A DNA stretch of 64,000 nt. Origin: Torreya grandis (taxonomy: Eukaryota; Streptophyta; Pinopsida; Cupressales; Taxaceae). The notes under the pieces were generated by a model. The model was not told where the DNA came from, did no database searches, and saw only the letters and a program-made list of their open reading frames with translations. This document shows, piece by piece, positions 10,229 to 20,560 of this stretch. The stretch covers positions 3,488,501-3,552,500 of the forward strand of contig JARHVA010000316.1 in NCBI GenBank assembly GCA_037957365.1, given 5' to 3'. The first letter of the stretch is position 1; every line of letters begins with the position of its first letter. The position numbers and the translations under genes are program-made.

Positions 10229-11403
10229 TGTTTCCTCATCGTCATTGTCAGAATCACTGGCTCCGGTTTCCTTGGATGAGCTATAGTTCCTACTGGAGTA
10301 TAAGCTTTTCTTTTGTTTCTCAAATCTCTTCTTGTCTTTATTTTGCTTGAATCCCTTCTTGAATTTCGGTTTGCTCTCCTCTTCATCACTATTGTCTTTA
10401 TCCGGGCAGTTAGTTGCAAAATAACCAATCTTACCGCAATTAAAACATTTGAATGGTAACTTACCTTTATATTATAGTTCCTACTGGAGTATAAGCTTTT
10501 CTTTTGTTTCTCAAATATCTTCTTGTCTTTATTTTGCTTGAATCCCTTGAATTTTGGTTTGCTCTCCTCTTCATCACTATTGTCTTTATCCGGGCAGTTA
10601 GTTGCAAAATAACCAATCTTACCGCAATTAAAACATTTGAATGGTAACTTACTTTTATATTTGCCCGAACCTTTCTTTAGCTTTTGAATGAATAGAGCCT
10701 CCTTTTCATCTTCTTCACTGCTTGAGCTATCACTTGGCTCAAGTTCCTTGACTTTCTCCTTCATTGATGCTTTGAACGTTGCTCTTTTTAATGGTCTTTC
10801 GGATTCAGTCCTCATTTCATACGCTGTGAGGATTCCATGCAGCTCATCCATCTTTAATTTATCCAGATCTTTCATTTCTTCAACCGCAGAGACTTTTGCA
10901 TCAAACCTCAACGATAAGGACCTCAACACCTTTTGGACGATTGTAGACTCTTCTACGGTTTCTCCAAGTCCTCGAATAACATTGATTATTTCATCAACTC
11001 GGAGCAGGTATCCTGCAATGTTTTCTTCTTCCTTCATTTTTAAACTCTCAAATTGTCTCCTATGAGTTTGGAGTTTTGCTCGTCTTACCTTGCTGTCACC
11101 TTCATAGATAGTTTTAAGTTTTTCCCAGATCTCTTTTGCAGAATCACAATGCATGACTTTTATGAATTCAGATTTTGAAAGGCCGCATAGGATGGTATTC
11201 ATTGCTTTAGCATTGATCTCGTTGGCCTTTCTAGTGGCGTCTGTTGGTGGCGTTTGGTACCTGGTTACTATTGATTGCCAAATATCGAACCCAAGAGCCA
11301 TTAGGTATGTCTTCATTTTTATGCTCCGTTTTACATAATTTGTGCCATCAAACAACAGTGCCTTGTTAGTGGAAAATCTGTCTTGAACTTGTGATCCAGC
11401 CAT
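10219..11403 (-). pseudogene. Copia-B gag, UBN2 part
   Basis: The start is MAGSQVQDRFSTNKALLFDG at 11403, placed just after the primer-binding site, so this is the natural gag start. The UBN2 capsid region spans about residues 20-200 (KEIWEKLKTIYEGDSKVRRA, LKMKEEENIAGYLLRVDEII, VQKVLRSLSLRFDAKV). An acidic serine stretch and a CCHC knuckle (CFNCGKIGYFATNC; the expected GH is GY) follow. After residue about 310 the frame enters a duplicated copy of the knuckle region out of frame. The C-terminal 85 residues are therefore not genuine gag. Confidence 0.88.
10282..10662 (-). repeat. tandem duplication of the zinc-knuckle segment in Copia-B gag
   Basis: 10282-10472 and 10473-10662 are near-identical head-to-tail copies of about 190 bp, each running from 'tatagttcctactggagt' to 'ggtaacttac'. 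They contain the CCHC knuckle and the following lysine-rich stretch. The unit is not a multiple of three (191 bp), so the second copy is read in another frame. The copies differ by a 3-bp gap and a few substitutions, so the duplication is fairly recent compared with the element. Confidence 0.9.
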
Positions 11404-11448
11404 GTGTGCTTGTACGATCTACCTTCTAGCGGTTAAGCTATATCTGAA

Positions 11449-11469
11449 GGAATCAACTCTGATATCAAT
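11449..11469 (-). other. primer-binding site of Copia-B
   Basis: Read on the - strand directly after the LTR end (GCTCAACA), the sequence ATTGATATCAGAGTTGATTC resembles the initiator Met-tRNA primer site (TGGTATCAGAGC) with a G-to-A change and a divergent tail. Confidence 0.7.
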
Positions 11470-12481
11470 TGTTGAGCACATGGTAATATTGAGAGGGCGG
11501 GCGAATCAGTATTATATATTCTTTTCTTTTCTAACACTTAATCACTTATTCCAATTAAGATATTCAAAGCAATCAAATCACAACACAAGATAACTCAATG
11601 CAAAGTGACACCAGATATACGTGGAAACCCTTTCGGGAGAAAACCACGCAGAAATCTTTCTCAATATAAATATTCATAGGCACCAACCTACTGGAGCACC
11701 AACCCCAAAAACAATTTTGTAGGCATCAACGTACAAGAGCACCAACCCCTTTCATTGAGCACCAACTCAGCGAGAGACACCATTCTCTTCAAAACAAAGG
11801 CACCAACCTTCTCACAAAAATCACTCTTGTACAAGAGCACCAACCCCTTTCACTGAGCACCAACTCAGCAAGACACCATTCTCTTCAAAACAAAGGCACC
11901 AACCTTCTCACAAAAATCACTCTTATATCTCATATTTGTTGTCAACACAAAGGATGATAGAACACTGCTTTATCTCCTTTCGATTCGATCTACACTCGAG
12001 TGTTTTCGTTACCATACTCTGCCTTATACTTGCTGATTTTTCTTTTAATATTCTCACAAAAATCTGTCTTCAAATATTTCGGCTCTTCTTTTATATCCTC
12101 CACTTTCAAATCTTCAAATTTGCCACTCATTATGCACTTATTTATAACCCACGGAAAGCCACAAATTAAGGTCGTGACTTTTCAAACAAAAAAGTCCATT
12201 CAAATGGTCACAACTCCTCCCAATAGGTCGGCCAAGGTTGGGGACTATTTTAGCCTTAAAAACTGCCTTGAAACCTTCTCCATAATTATCTCTTTAAGCC
12301 CGTAAGACATAGTTAATTTATTTTTGATTCCATGCAAAGATATGACCATTATTTGCACGATTAATTGTCTCAATTAAATTAAATATTCTTAATTTAATTT
12401 AATTTAATTCTTTTACCGAAATATTTTGCCATCAATTAGATTCACAATTTCCATTTGACATCAATTGCAATATTTTCAACA
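11470..12481 (-). repeat. 5' LTR of Copia-B
   Basis: Aligns with 5137-6042 and has the same ends. It is about 100 bp longer because of an internal tandem duplication (11731-11828 and 11829-11922, period 98). It carries six exact ACCAACC boxes on the + strand. As the 5' LTR it would hold the promoter that drives the element leftward. Confidence 0.92.
11731..11922 (-). repeat. 98-bp tandem duplication within the Copia-B 5' LTR
   Basis: The segment starting GTACAAGAGCACCAACCCC occurs at 11731 and again at 11829, each copy ending at CACAAAAATCACTCTT. The other LTR (5137-6042) has one copy only, so the duplication arose after insertion or in the last cycle. Confidence 0.85.
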
Positions 12482-12486
12482 GGAAT
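12482..12486. repeat. target-site duplication GGAAT, right copy (Copia-B)
   Basis: Exact match to 5132-5136, immediately after the end of the right LTR at 12481. Confidence 0.9.
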
Positions 12487-13925
12487 CTGGTCAAGTTGCA
12501 TCCTAGTAGAAAACTCGGGGGTTGCAAATGAGTGTTCAAGAAGAAGTTCAATGCATAAGGTAAAATGGAGAAGTACAAAGATTGCCTAGTAGCAAAGAGA
12601 TATTTGCTAGTTGAGGGAATTAATTCTGGGGAGATTTTTTCTCCTATTGCTAAGTTATCTTCTATTAAAATTCTCTTGGATATTGTTGTTGCTTTTGATC
12701 TTGAAGTACAACAGATGGATGTCACGACAACATTCCTACATGGGAATTTTGAAGAAGAAATCTATATGATGCAGCCAAGAAGTTTTACGGTTAAAAGAAA
12801 GCAGGGCTGGGTTTGCAAGTTGAATAAGTCCCTTTATGGCCTAAAGCATCAAGGATGTGGTATTACAAGTTTGATACTAGTGTTGGGACTTCGATTTGTA
12901 TGAAGCAAAGCTGATTGCCATGCATATTTCAAACTGGTTGGTGACTAGTTTGTTAGCGTGGTATTATATGTCGACGATATGTTAATTGGAAACAACAAGG
13001 ATGTTAAATCTCAATTGTCATCTTAGTTTGATATAAAAGATCTTGGTGCTGCAAACTTTATTTTGGGCATGGAAATTGAAAGGGACCATTTAAACAAGAA
13101 ACTCTAGTTAAATAAAAGGAATTATGTTGAAATGATATTACGGAGATTTAGAATGCATGATTGCAAGCCTATCAATTCCTGTTGGTTTAAAGTTATCTGC
13201 GGAACAATGTCCTATGACACAAGTGGATATTGACATGTCTCATGTTCCTTATGCAAGCACTATTGGAAGTATAATGCTTGCCATGGTCTATACCAGACCA
13301 AACATTGTCCATGCAGTGGGAGTTTTGAGTAGATATATGTCAAGTCCAGGGAAGGAACATTGGACTACTGTAAAGAGTCTCTTCAAATATTTGAATGGAA
13401 CTTCACATCTTGCAATTTGATACTTGGGTCAGAGAGAGAGGTACAAGGTTTTGTGGATGTAGATTAGCTTGGAGATCTTGATTTGTTGAAGATCTACAAG
13501 TGGTTATGTGTTTGACTTATTTGGTGGAGCAACCAATTGGATGAGCAAGAGACAAGCAATTGTTGCACTCTCATGACATTCACTCATGCTTGCAAGGAAT
13601 CTATATGGTTATAGAGGCAATGTTCAGGTGTTGACTTCTTATAGAAATCTGTAAGGATAAAATTGCAGTAGTGAAAGTGCATTTTGTTTGGCATAGAACC
13701 CTCTATATCATGCTCAAACAAAAGATTTCAATGTGCAGTACTATTTTTTTAGATACATGGTTGATGACAAGGTTTTGATACTTTGAAGATGGTTGTTGAC
13801 TAATTGACAGAGTTGGTCAGTACGGAGAAAATTTCTTGTTGTGAGAAACCAATTGGCACAACTGTCCTTAGCAGCTGATTTTATGTATGTGTGCCCCCCC
13901 CCATGCCAAGTATGCAACAAGTGGG
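12482..13925 (+). pseudogene. Copia-A reverse transcriptase and RNase H, right of the nested element
   Basis: Resumes the RT reading with SRKLGGCKWVFKKKFNA. The blocks CLVAKRYLLVEGINSGEIFS, VQQMDVTTTFLHGNFEEEIY and GWVCKLNKSLYGLKH follow. The catalytic region near 12965 is read as VVLYVDDMLIGNN in another frame, so both aspartates survive. 13157-13420 gives the TIGSIMLAMVYTRPNIVHAV and HWTTVKSLFKYLNGTSHLAI blocks leading to RNase H, which is badly degraded up to 13925. Multiple stops and frameshifts are present. Confidence 0.88.
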
Positions 13926-13929
13926 AGAA

Positions 13930-14434
13930 TGTTGGAAATGTGTTGTATACTTTGCATGATTTACACCCGTTATTGACTGTACACCCTGTTGCGACAATTG
14001 TTTTAGGGTTCTTATGGGTGGTTTTGGGTCGGCATGGTTGGTTTCAGCCCATGGTTTTGTATCCATGGTATTGTATGGACGGTTTCTCAGCCAATGGTTT
14101 TGTATCCATTGTACTGTAATACCACCTAGCGATGATGTGCCTATATATATATATATATGCACATGGATTATGGTTGAATAGACTATGGAGAAATATATTG
14201 TATTGTGAACGGTTGAGTTAATACAGTAAGTGGGTGTTGTTTTCCTGGGGCTTTTCTTGAAAGAGTTTTCTTGGGTTAAATCTCGTGTATATTGGGAGTG
14301 TGCCATTTTATTTTACACTATATTTTAAGATTATGTTAGATATTGGGAACGTGCCATTTTCTTTTCTGCTATATTTTAAGATTATGTTAGCATAGCTTCT
14401 TCTGCATAATTTTATCGGTACTGTTTTTCTCTTC
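13930..14434 (+). repeat. 3' LTR of Copia-A
   Basis: Starts TGTTGGAAATGTG directly after the purine tract GTGGGAGAA (13921-13929) and ends TTTTTCTCTTCA. It contains a short (TA)n run near 14142-14159. A 51-bp tandem duplication (14290-14340 and 14341-14391, unit starting TATTGGGA) is absent from the 5' LTR. Confidence 0.88.
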
Positions 14435-16035
14435 ACACTCGAGCCTCATGGTTTTGCGTTGCAGTGTCATTTTTTCAGTGCACGCCTGTGATGTAAACTC
14501 ACAAGGGCACAAATACTTAATAAACTCTTCAAATTTTCTCAATTTCTTCAGATCCTGTCTTATACTTAAATTTTATAAAGAGCATAGATCTGGAGGAAAT
14601 AAACTCGATCAGAGTGAAAAGAGATATACATTTTCAACTTGTTCTGGTCTCGCTTTTAGAAAAGGGATATATTCTGAGGAATGGAGTCAGCCTCCAATAT
14701 ATAGGGGGCTGCCTATGCTTGCTATTAGTTAGGGCCAGGAGAAAATGGCTTATCTTGGAAGAATGTTGAAGCTACCCAAGGACCTGCTGGCAGGATTCAG
14801 AAGGGAATTGCCATCCTCTTCCGCGATTAGCCATTTGGCTGCTGACTATAGGTAGCCAACTTAGCTCTGCTCTGATCCACTTCAAATTTCTGGTAACAGC
14901 CTTAGATTTTAAGGATGGCATTGTTTAGCATGACAGTGAAATCCCTCATTTTATTAGGATTTTACTGCATATGCCAAAGAAAATCTCTAAGAAATTTGCT
15001 TCTGTAATCAAAACCTTCAATAAACATCATTGGCCAGCTACACTCTCGAGTCTTGAATATTTCTGATTATCTCTAAATTGCTGGAATGAGCATCATTCAA
15101 GCTGTCCTATTCTGTTAATCTGACTTATGGACGGTGAACACTAGATGTTACATTTGTCAGTCTAGGTATTTCATATGGGATTAGAAGCCCTTCAAAATTT
15201 TACCAACTGGTAAGTAATTGGAAGACGCTGAAAAAGTTTTTCATATTATATCGGATTCTGAATAAGTGGTGGCAAATATATTCTGTAGGGGCAAATGTGT
15301 TTAAATTTCTACCTAGCATTTTACCATATTTTGTTAATAAAGGCAAAAGACCTATGTAGTGTCTCAATTCTACTTTGGGTATCGGTTAACAAGTTACTGA
15401 AAAGGCTGGTTCCTGCTTTATAAAATATATACCATTTGGCTGCTTCTAGAAATGAATGTTCATTTGAACTGTTTTGCATTGTAGTTAGAAAAATTGAACT
15501 TCTATATGTAGAATATGAATATATATTACGTGTTCATTAGAGTGAAACTTGGATTTATCCCAAATTTTGAAAATTGTTTGTCTATGGATTGTTTTTAGCC
15601 ATTAGTAATTTACTTTAAGCATGTTATTGGCAGCTAACTCTGTGACCGGTGGAGTCTTAACTCTGGTTATCAGCTTTATTAAATTTAAGTATGTTATAGG
15701 CAGCTAAGCTCTTATCTTTTTGTTTTTAGTTGTTAAATTTCAAGAGAAGTGGTTACAATTCGCTTAGTTATCATATAAGAACCTTCATGGAATTGTACAA
15801 GGCTTTTGTGCAGGTGCTAGGAGAGAAAGTGTGAAGCATCCAAATCATGGAATCTGTCTGTTGCTGGTTCTTCAGCTTTTGGGGAAATTTATTTTGGTCT
15901 TCTTTCTACACTGAAACATATTGGTTATCTGCATTTCTGTGGTTTCGGATGAATCTTGTGACTTCCTCAAACATTTTTTTATCTGCTATAGTTTACTTTT
16001 GTCATAGAAGTTCTTTTTGAAGAACTTGGATAGCC
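14435..16035 (+). other. upstream region of the PPR gene with short ORFs
   Basis: This is the 1.6 kb between the Copia-A 3' LTR and the PPR start. It is less decayed in character than its flanks and contains two small + strand ORFs: 14448-14732 (94 codons, nothing recognised) and 14745-14855. The latter encodes 36 residues starting MAYLGRMLKLPKDLLAGF, basic and leucine-rich like an organelle-targeting start. They could be upstream ORFs, an old 5' exon of this or another gene, or chance. An acceptor-like TTTTGTGCAG/GTGCTAGG lies near 15814. No TATA box was singled out. Confidence 0.4.
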
Positions 16036-18549
16036 ATGATTGTTGTTGCTATACAGAGGAAGAAAGCTGGGCAAGCTGCTATTTTAACATGTATCTTGTC
16101 CAAATATATCTCTTCCTCAGTTCATTCTTTGGCTATTTTGAATAAGTCTGCTGAAGTTCCAGAGATAAATTCTTATGACCAGAGTGGGGTTACTTATGCC
16201 ATCTTGTCAGCATCCTTGGGCAGTTCTCATGATGTGTACTCTAATTATACAAGCGTTTCTTGTCCACGGACCATAAATCATTCTAGTATAACTAAATATG
16301 GATTTCCTCATGAAGGATTTGATTTCAGGTTTGGATTTGCTCGTCGTGGATATTTTAGTCCTTGCTGTAGACATGTAACTTCTGCAAGGTCTCTTACAAT
16401 TTTGAGGCAAGCTCGCAATCCAGCAGCATTGGCTGAGGAATTGGAAAGTGCTCTGGAGGATCACCGGATTGAAGATGCCTGGAAGGGCTATGAGCATTAC
16501 AAGCAATTAGAAGGTTTTCCAAGAAAGTCTCTTCTAAATAGGTTGATCAGTGTATTGATAAACTCTGGAGATCTAGAATGGCTTAATAAGGCTTATTATT
16601 TAGTCCTCGTAGTTATTGAGGAGAAGAAGCTAGAACTATTGGACCGTGATTCTTTGATCCTTCTATGTCTGAGCCTTGCAAGAGAAGAAATGCCTGTTCC
16701 TGCTTCCACGATTCTGAGAACAATGGTGGACATGCAGGAATATCCATCTGTGAATATGTGGAGTACTGTGATAGCACACATGGCTAGCACGGAGAATGGT
16801 GCATATCTAGCATCAGAGTTAGTTATTGAAATGTGTTATTTCTTCAAAGATGGAAGATTGGATCCACGAAAGAGAAAAAATGCTCCATTGCTTGCCATGA
16901 AACCAAACACTGCAGCTTTTAACATTGCTTTGAATGCTTCTCTGGGATTTGGGATGGCCAAAAAAGCTGAAAAGCTTTTGGAGCTGATGCCGCGAGTAGG
17001 TGTTAAACCTGATGCTATTTCTTTTGCTATAATGATTCATATCTATGAGAAAAATGGTCGCAGAGATGAGTTGGTAAAACTAAAGAGGCACATTGATGAA
17101 ACTCCTGGAATGCTTGATAACCAATATCAACAATTTTACAGTAGCTTGCTAATGTCCCACATTAACTTTGGTGATCTGGATGCTGCTTCCGACCTTATAC
17201 TGGGAATGTTAAAACGGGCAAAGGCAGCTCGGAGCTCTCTAGCTGCGGCCAAATCAGTATTGTCAGCTGTTGAGATGAATCCACAGAGTTCTGTCACAGA
17301 GATGCAAAATGAAGTTCAGGTTCGAGATGATAAGCTACGAGAAAAATCTGCAGCCCTCATCATGCTCGATAATGTTCCTAAGCAATTGGAAGGATGTTTA
17401 GAATCTAGAAAAATAAACAACAATTCCATGCTCAGTACTGGGGCTGAAAAGTTGCACATACAGTCCATAGCTGAAGTTGTGAGTCATGGAGAACTAGTTA
17501 GCCTAGAAAATCGTATACTTATTCCAAATGAGAAGGCCTATGCAAAACTGGTGAAAGGGTACTTGGAAGCAGATAGGGTTAATGATTTGGCCAATTTTCT
17601 AATCAAAGTACATCGGGAGGAGGGTCCAGTCTCCACAGAAAATTCTCCTAGTTCTCAGGTGATAGATGCTTGTATTGCACTGGGTTGGATAGACAAGGCA
17701 CATGATATTCTTGATGAAGTAACTGCAGCTGAGGTACCGGTAGGTGTTGGTGTTTACTCTTCACTCCTGAAAGCTTATTGCCAAGCACAACGATCCATGG
17801 AGGCTGCTATACTCCTCAAGGAAGTCAGGAAGGCAGGACTTCAGCTTGATGCCAGCTGCTACAATGACCTAATTGAGCTACACATGTCAGAGAAGGATCT
17901 GCGTGGTGCTCTGGGTCTCTTCGCAGAGATGAAAGAGGAAAAGATCTCATCATCGGCAAATAGTGACCAGTCACTGATGACAGAAATTTCAAATCAAAGT
18001 AAATCAAATTTGAGGGTCCATTTGTTACAGGAAGTAAAAGACAACCAAACAGATACTGTTGGTGTGCATGACTGGAATTCTGTCATTGACTTCTTCTGCA
18101 AGAAACAGCTAATGCATGATGCAGAGAAGGCATTCAAGAAGATGAAAGACCAAGGTTATGAGCCTAATTCACGGACATTTTATTCTTTGGTACATGGTTA
18201 TTCCACTGGAGGCGGCAAATATCAGGAGATAGCAATGCTGTGGGAAAATATGAAAAAGGCGTCTAAAGTTTCGAAAAGCAGAGTAAAGCCCTTACAGTTT
18301 GATCAAGAACTTCTTGACAATATTTTGTACACGTTTGTTAGAGGGGGATTTTTTGACAGAGCTCTTGAGGTGATTTCTATTATGGAACAGAAGAATATGT
18401 TTATAGATAAAGTTAAGTACAGACAGGTGTATTTAAAGTATCACAGAAACCTTCCTACAAATAAGAAAACTCGCATAGTACAAACTGAAGTGCAATTTAC
18501 AAAAAGAGAACACGCGATGGCATATAAAAAATGGGCAGGCTTAGATTAA
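16036..18549 (+). CDS. P-class pentatricopeptide-repeat protein, probably organelle-targeted
   Basis: An uninterrupted 837-codon frame. The start ATG at 16036 is supported by an in-frame TGA at 16018-16020, six codons upstream. Residues 1-120 are rich in serine and basic residues, with few acidic ones, compatible with a mitochondrial or plastid transit region. Degenerate 35-residue PPR helices are visible: about 292-326 (FNIALNASLGFGMAKKAEKL...VKPD), 571-605 (VYSSLLKAYCQAQRSMEAAI), 606-640 (YNDLIELHMSEKDLRGALGL), 677-711 (WNSVIDFFCKKQLMHDAEKA...YEPN), 712-746 and 756-790. There is no E, DYW or SMR domain. P-class PPR proteins bind organelle RNA and aid its stability, splicing or translation. 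The overall plan (long non-repeat N-terminus, central linker, sparse PPRs) recalls the Arabidopsis At1g03100-type mitochondrial PPR proteins, from memory only. This is the only intact host gene here. It is intronless, as is usual for PPR genes. Confidence 0.93.
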   Translation: MIVVAIQRKKAGQAAILTCILSKYISSSVHSLAILNKSAEVPEINSYDQSGVTYAILSASLGSSHDVYSNYTSVSCPRTINHSSITKYGFPHEGFDFRFGFARRGYFSPCCRHVTSARSLTILRQARNPAALAEELESALEDHRIEDAWKGYEHYKQLEGFPRKSLLNRLISVLINSGDLEWLNKAYYLVLVVIEEKKLELLDRDSLILLCLSLAREEMPVPASTILRTMVDMQEYPSVNMWSTVIAHMASTENGAYLASELVIEMCYFFKDGRLDPRKRKNAPLLAMKPNTAAFNIALNASLGFGMAKKAEKLLELMPRVGVKPDAISFAIMIHIYEKNGRRDELVKLKRHIDETPGMLDNQYQQFYSSLLMSHINFGDLDAASDLILGMLKRAKAARSSLAAAKSVLSAVEMNPQSSVTEMQNEVQVRDDKLREKSAALIMLDNVPKQLEGCLESRKINNNSMLSTGAEKLHIQSIAEVVSHGELVSLENRILIPNEKAYAKLVKGYLEADRVNDLANFLIKVHREEGPVSTENSPSSQVIDACIALGWIDKAHDILDEVTAAEVPVGVGVYSSLLKAYCQAQRSMEAAILLKEVRKAGLQLDASCYNDLIELHMSEKDLRGALGLFAEMKEEKISSSANSDQSLMTEISNQSKSNLRVHLLQEVKDNQTDTVGVHDWNSVIDFFCKKQLMHDAEKAFKKMKDQGYEPNSRTFYSLVHGYSTGGGKYQEIAMLWENMKKASKVSKSRVKPLQFDQELLDNILYTFVRGGFFDRALEVISIMEQKNMFIDKVKYRQVYLKYHRNLPTNKKTRIVQTEVQFTKREHAMAYKKWAGLD

Positions 18550-19150
18550 AAATATATTCTTATATTATTGAGACCTTTTATGATCTCTAGCCGGTGGCTT
18601 CTGTACCCCATTATCGGAATTGAACAAAAAAGAGAGAACTCCTCAACTTTATTTTGAGTGTTGGTATCATGTAGGTTGCCTTATGCTTTGGTCGTATCAA
18701 GAGGATATTTGGAGCTGAATTAATAGAAGGGCATTTCAAATCATCAGTACTTTTTAGGAAGTCCAGAGAATTTTGATTTGATCTGGGAAAAGAAGAATGG
18801 GCTGAATTAATAGAAGGGCATCTAGAAGCCATCCATCATTTTCCTTCAAAATCTGTGGATTGAGACTTATACAAGATTCCATAAGTTCTTTGCATTTGCA
18901 GACTGATTTATGAGTAACTCAGGAAACCCATTTCACTTTTGTAAAGTATCTATTAAGGGACCTCTTTTGTAAAGCGTAATTGTGAAATGTCTGTCCTAAA
19001 ATCCTCCTCTCGTGAAATAGTGAAATCTGTATAAAATGGGCTCTGATTTGATGTACCTGTTTCTTGAAGGTGGGGGTAAGAACACCCACCATGATTGTTG
19101 GTGTCGACTTGTATGATTATTTTTGTTGAAGGAAACAAGTGTGATTTATT
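18550..19150 (+). other. 3' flank of the PPR gene, probable 3' UTR
   Basis: Follows the TAA of the PPR gene. Its composition resembles the gene more than the AT-rich DNA beyond 19150. It includes a repeated phrase 'gctgaattaatagaagggcat' (18715 and 18801). No ORF of interest. The polyadenylation site is not defined. Confidence 0.4.
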
Positions 19151-19472
19151 TATTTATTTAAAATTTGTTTTAGGGCATATTACCGTTCAACGAATATTGA
19201 AATCCCTTATTAATAGTTACAAAAGATGCTGCAATTTTTTATCTCTATACTAATAGATAAAATACGTTATATTATATAATCAGGTAATCCATCACCAAAC
19301 CATGAGGGGCATGCTTATTTATTTCATTTAAAATGTCTATCGAGATAATGAGGTATAAAGTCGGATGGCATTTGGACGCTAAATGATGCATATTCAAGGT
19401 TAGTTAAGAACAGAGCTTAAAACAAAGAAATACTAATTAAATTAGAAAAAAATAAAAATAAAAATAAAAAAT

Positions 19473-19990
19473 AATAAATTAATTATCATGTTAATAAATA
19501 TTAATTAACTAATAAATTTTAAAAATTTAATTTATTAAATAATATTTAAACAAAATAAAAATAAAAATAAAAATAATTATTATATAAATGATAAAAATTT
19601 AATTTGAATTTTAAAATAAAAATACAGAAAATTAAATTAATAGGCAATTAAATTGATTACCTAAAAACATTAAATAACATTAATAAATTAGTGTACCCAT
19701 GTTAGATAAATTATTGTAAAAAATATTGAGAATAAATTAATTATAATGTTAATAAATATTAATTAACTAATAAATTTTAAAAATTTAATTGATTAAATAA
19801 TATTAAAATAAAATAAAAATAAAAATAAAAATAATTGTTATATAAATGATAAAAATTTAATTTGAATTTTAAAATAAAAATACAGAAAATTAAATTAATA
19901 GGCAATTAAATTGATTACCGAAAAATATTAAATAACATTAATAAATTAGTGTACCCATCTTAGATAAATTTATGTAAAAGATAATGAGAG
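19473..19990. repeat. 258-bp tandem duplication, two copies
   Basis: Copy 1 spans 19473-19730 and copy 2 spans 19731 to about 19990. Both start AATAAATTAATTAT and include TTAGTGTACCCAT(G/C)TTAG near their ends. The copies differ by scattered substitutions and small gaps. Confidence 0.9.
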
Positions 19991-20035
19991 AGATTATTTT
20001 GGAGGTGTCTATATTTCTCAACAATTTTCACATAG

Positions 20036-20157
20036 ATTTATTTAAAATAGATATGTTAGTTTTATTTGTTTAATGATTCATTCATATCTCTCAACGTCTT
20101 TTAAATAAATTTATTTAAAATAGATATGTTAGTTTTATTTGTTTAATGATTCATTCA
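20036..20157. repeat. 73-bp-period tandem duplication
   Basis: The 49-bp block starting ATTTATTTAAAATAGATATG occurs at 20036-20084 and again at 20109-20157, essentially identical, both ending in GATTCATTCA. Confidence 0.9.
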
Positions 20158-20560
20158 GCTGGTGATGAAGAAATTGTCTTTTTAAAAGAGATAATAATTG
20201 TGGATTTCACAAAAATAATTTCTTTTCATATTAAATAATAAAAAGATATTTCTTTTCCTTTTTTTTAATTATATATTTTATAAACAATATCTTCATATAA
20301 TATTTTATATGAATAAAAAAATATATTTAAACAATAAAAATTAAAAACTTGTTATTAAAATGATAAAATTTATATATTTATATTTTAAATAGAAATTTGT
20401 TAAATTTTTTTTTAAAAATAAATTCAATTTTAATGTGCAAATTTTTAAGAATAATTTTAATTATTAAATTTAAATTTTTATTTCTAATTTTATATAATGA
20501 TATTAATGTCTATTAAAATTAAAAATCATATATTTTTGACATCTCATAAATTAAGTAAAT

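Larger units (their letters stand above)
5137..12481 (-). mobile_element. Copia-B: complete but inactivated Ty1/Copia element nested in Copia-A
   Basis: Two long LTRs (5137-6042 and 11470-12481) flank a coding region on the - strand in Copia order: gag, protease, integrase, reverse transcriptase, RNase H. The purine tract (GGGGGAGAT on the - strand, 6043-6051) and an initiator-Met-like primer site (near 11450-11469) are in the expected places, and a perfect 5-bp duplication (GGAAT) flanks it. The LTRs differ by several percent by eye. Several stops, a gag duplication with frameshift and a lost RT aspartate make it inactive. It inserted into Copia-A, so it is younger than that element. Confidence 0.95.
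1702..14434 (+). mobile_element. Copia-A: decayed Ty1/Copia LTR retrotransposon, split by a nested Copia
   Basis: The element has related LTRs at both ends (1702-2494 and 13930-14434), both starting TGTTGGAAATGTG. A primer-binding site resembling initiator Met-tRNA follows the left LTR, and the purine tract GTGGGAGAA directly precedes the right one. Between them, in Copia order on the + strand, are gag (UBN2 type), protease, GAG-pre-integrase, integrase, reverse transcriptase and RNase H, all broken by stops and frameshifts. The coding region is interrupted by Copia-B (5137-12481), and the reverse transcriptase reading resumes exactly after it. No clean target-site duplication is visible at the outer ends (cacat versus cactc), which fits great age. 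Confidence 0.9.
19150..20560. other. very AT-rich intergenic DNA with tandem duplications
   Basis: Dominated by A/T with AAAATAAAAATAAAAAT runs and no coding potential. It includes the two local tandem duplications listed separately. It could act as a matrix-attachment-like spacer, but nothing proves this. Confidence 0.6.

Noticed and set aside
10688..11065. 125-codon serine-rich ORF on the + strand
   Set aside because: Shadow of the Copia-B gag UBN2 region; the serine runs are the complement of glutamate/lysine-rich codons.
14142..14159. (TA)n run as a promoter or regulatory site
   Set aside because: A simple repeat inside the Copia-A 3' LTR, at a position that does not suggest a TATA box.
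16207..16506. - strand ORF inside the PPR gene
   Set aside because: Lies opposite an 837-codon frame with PPR motifs; no motif of its own.
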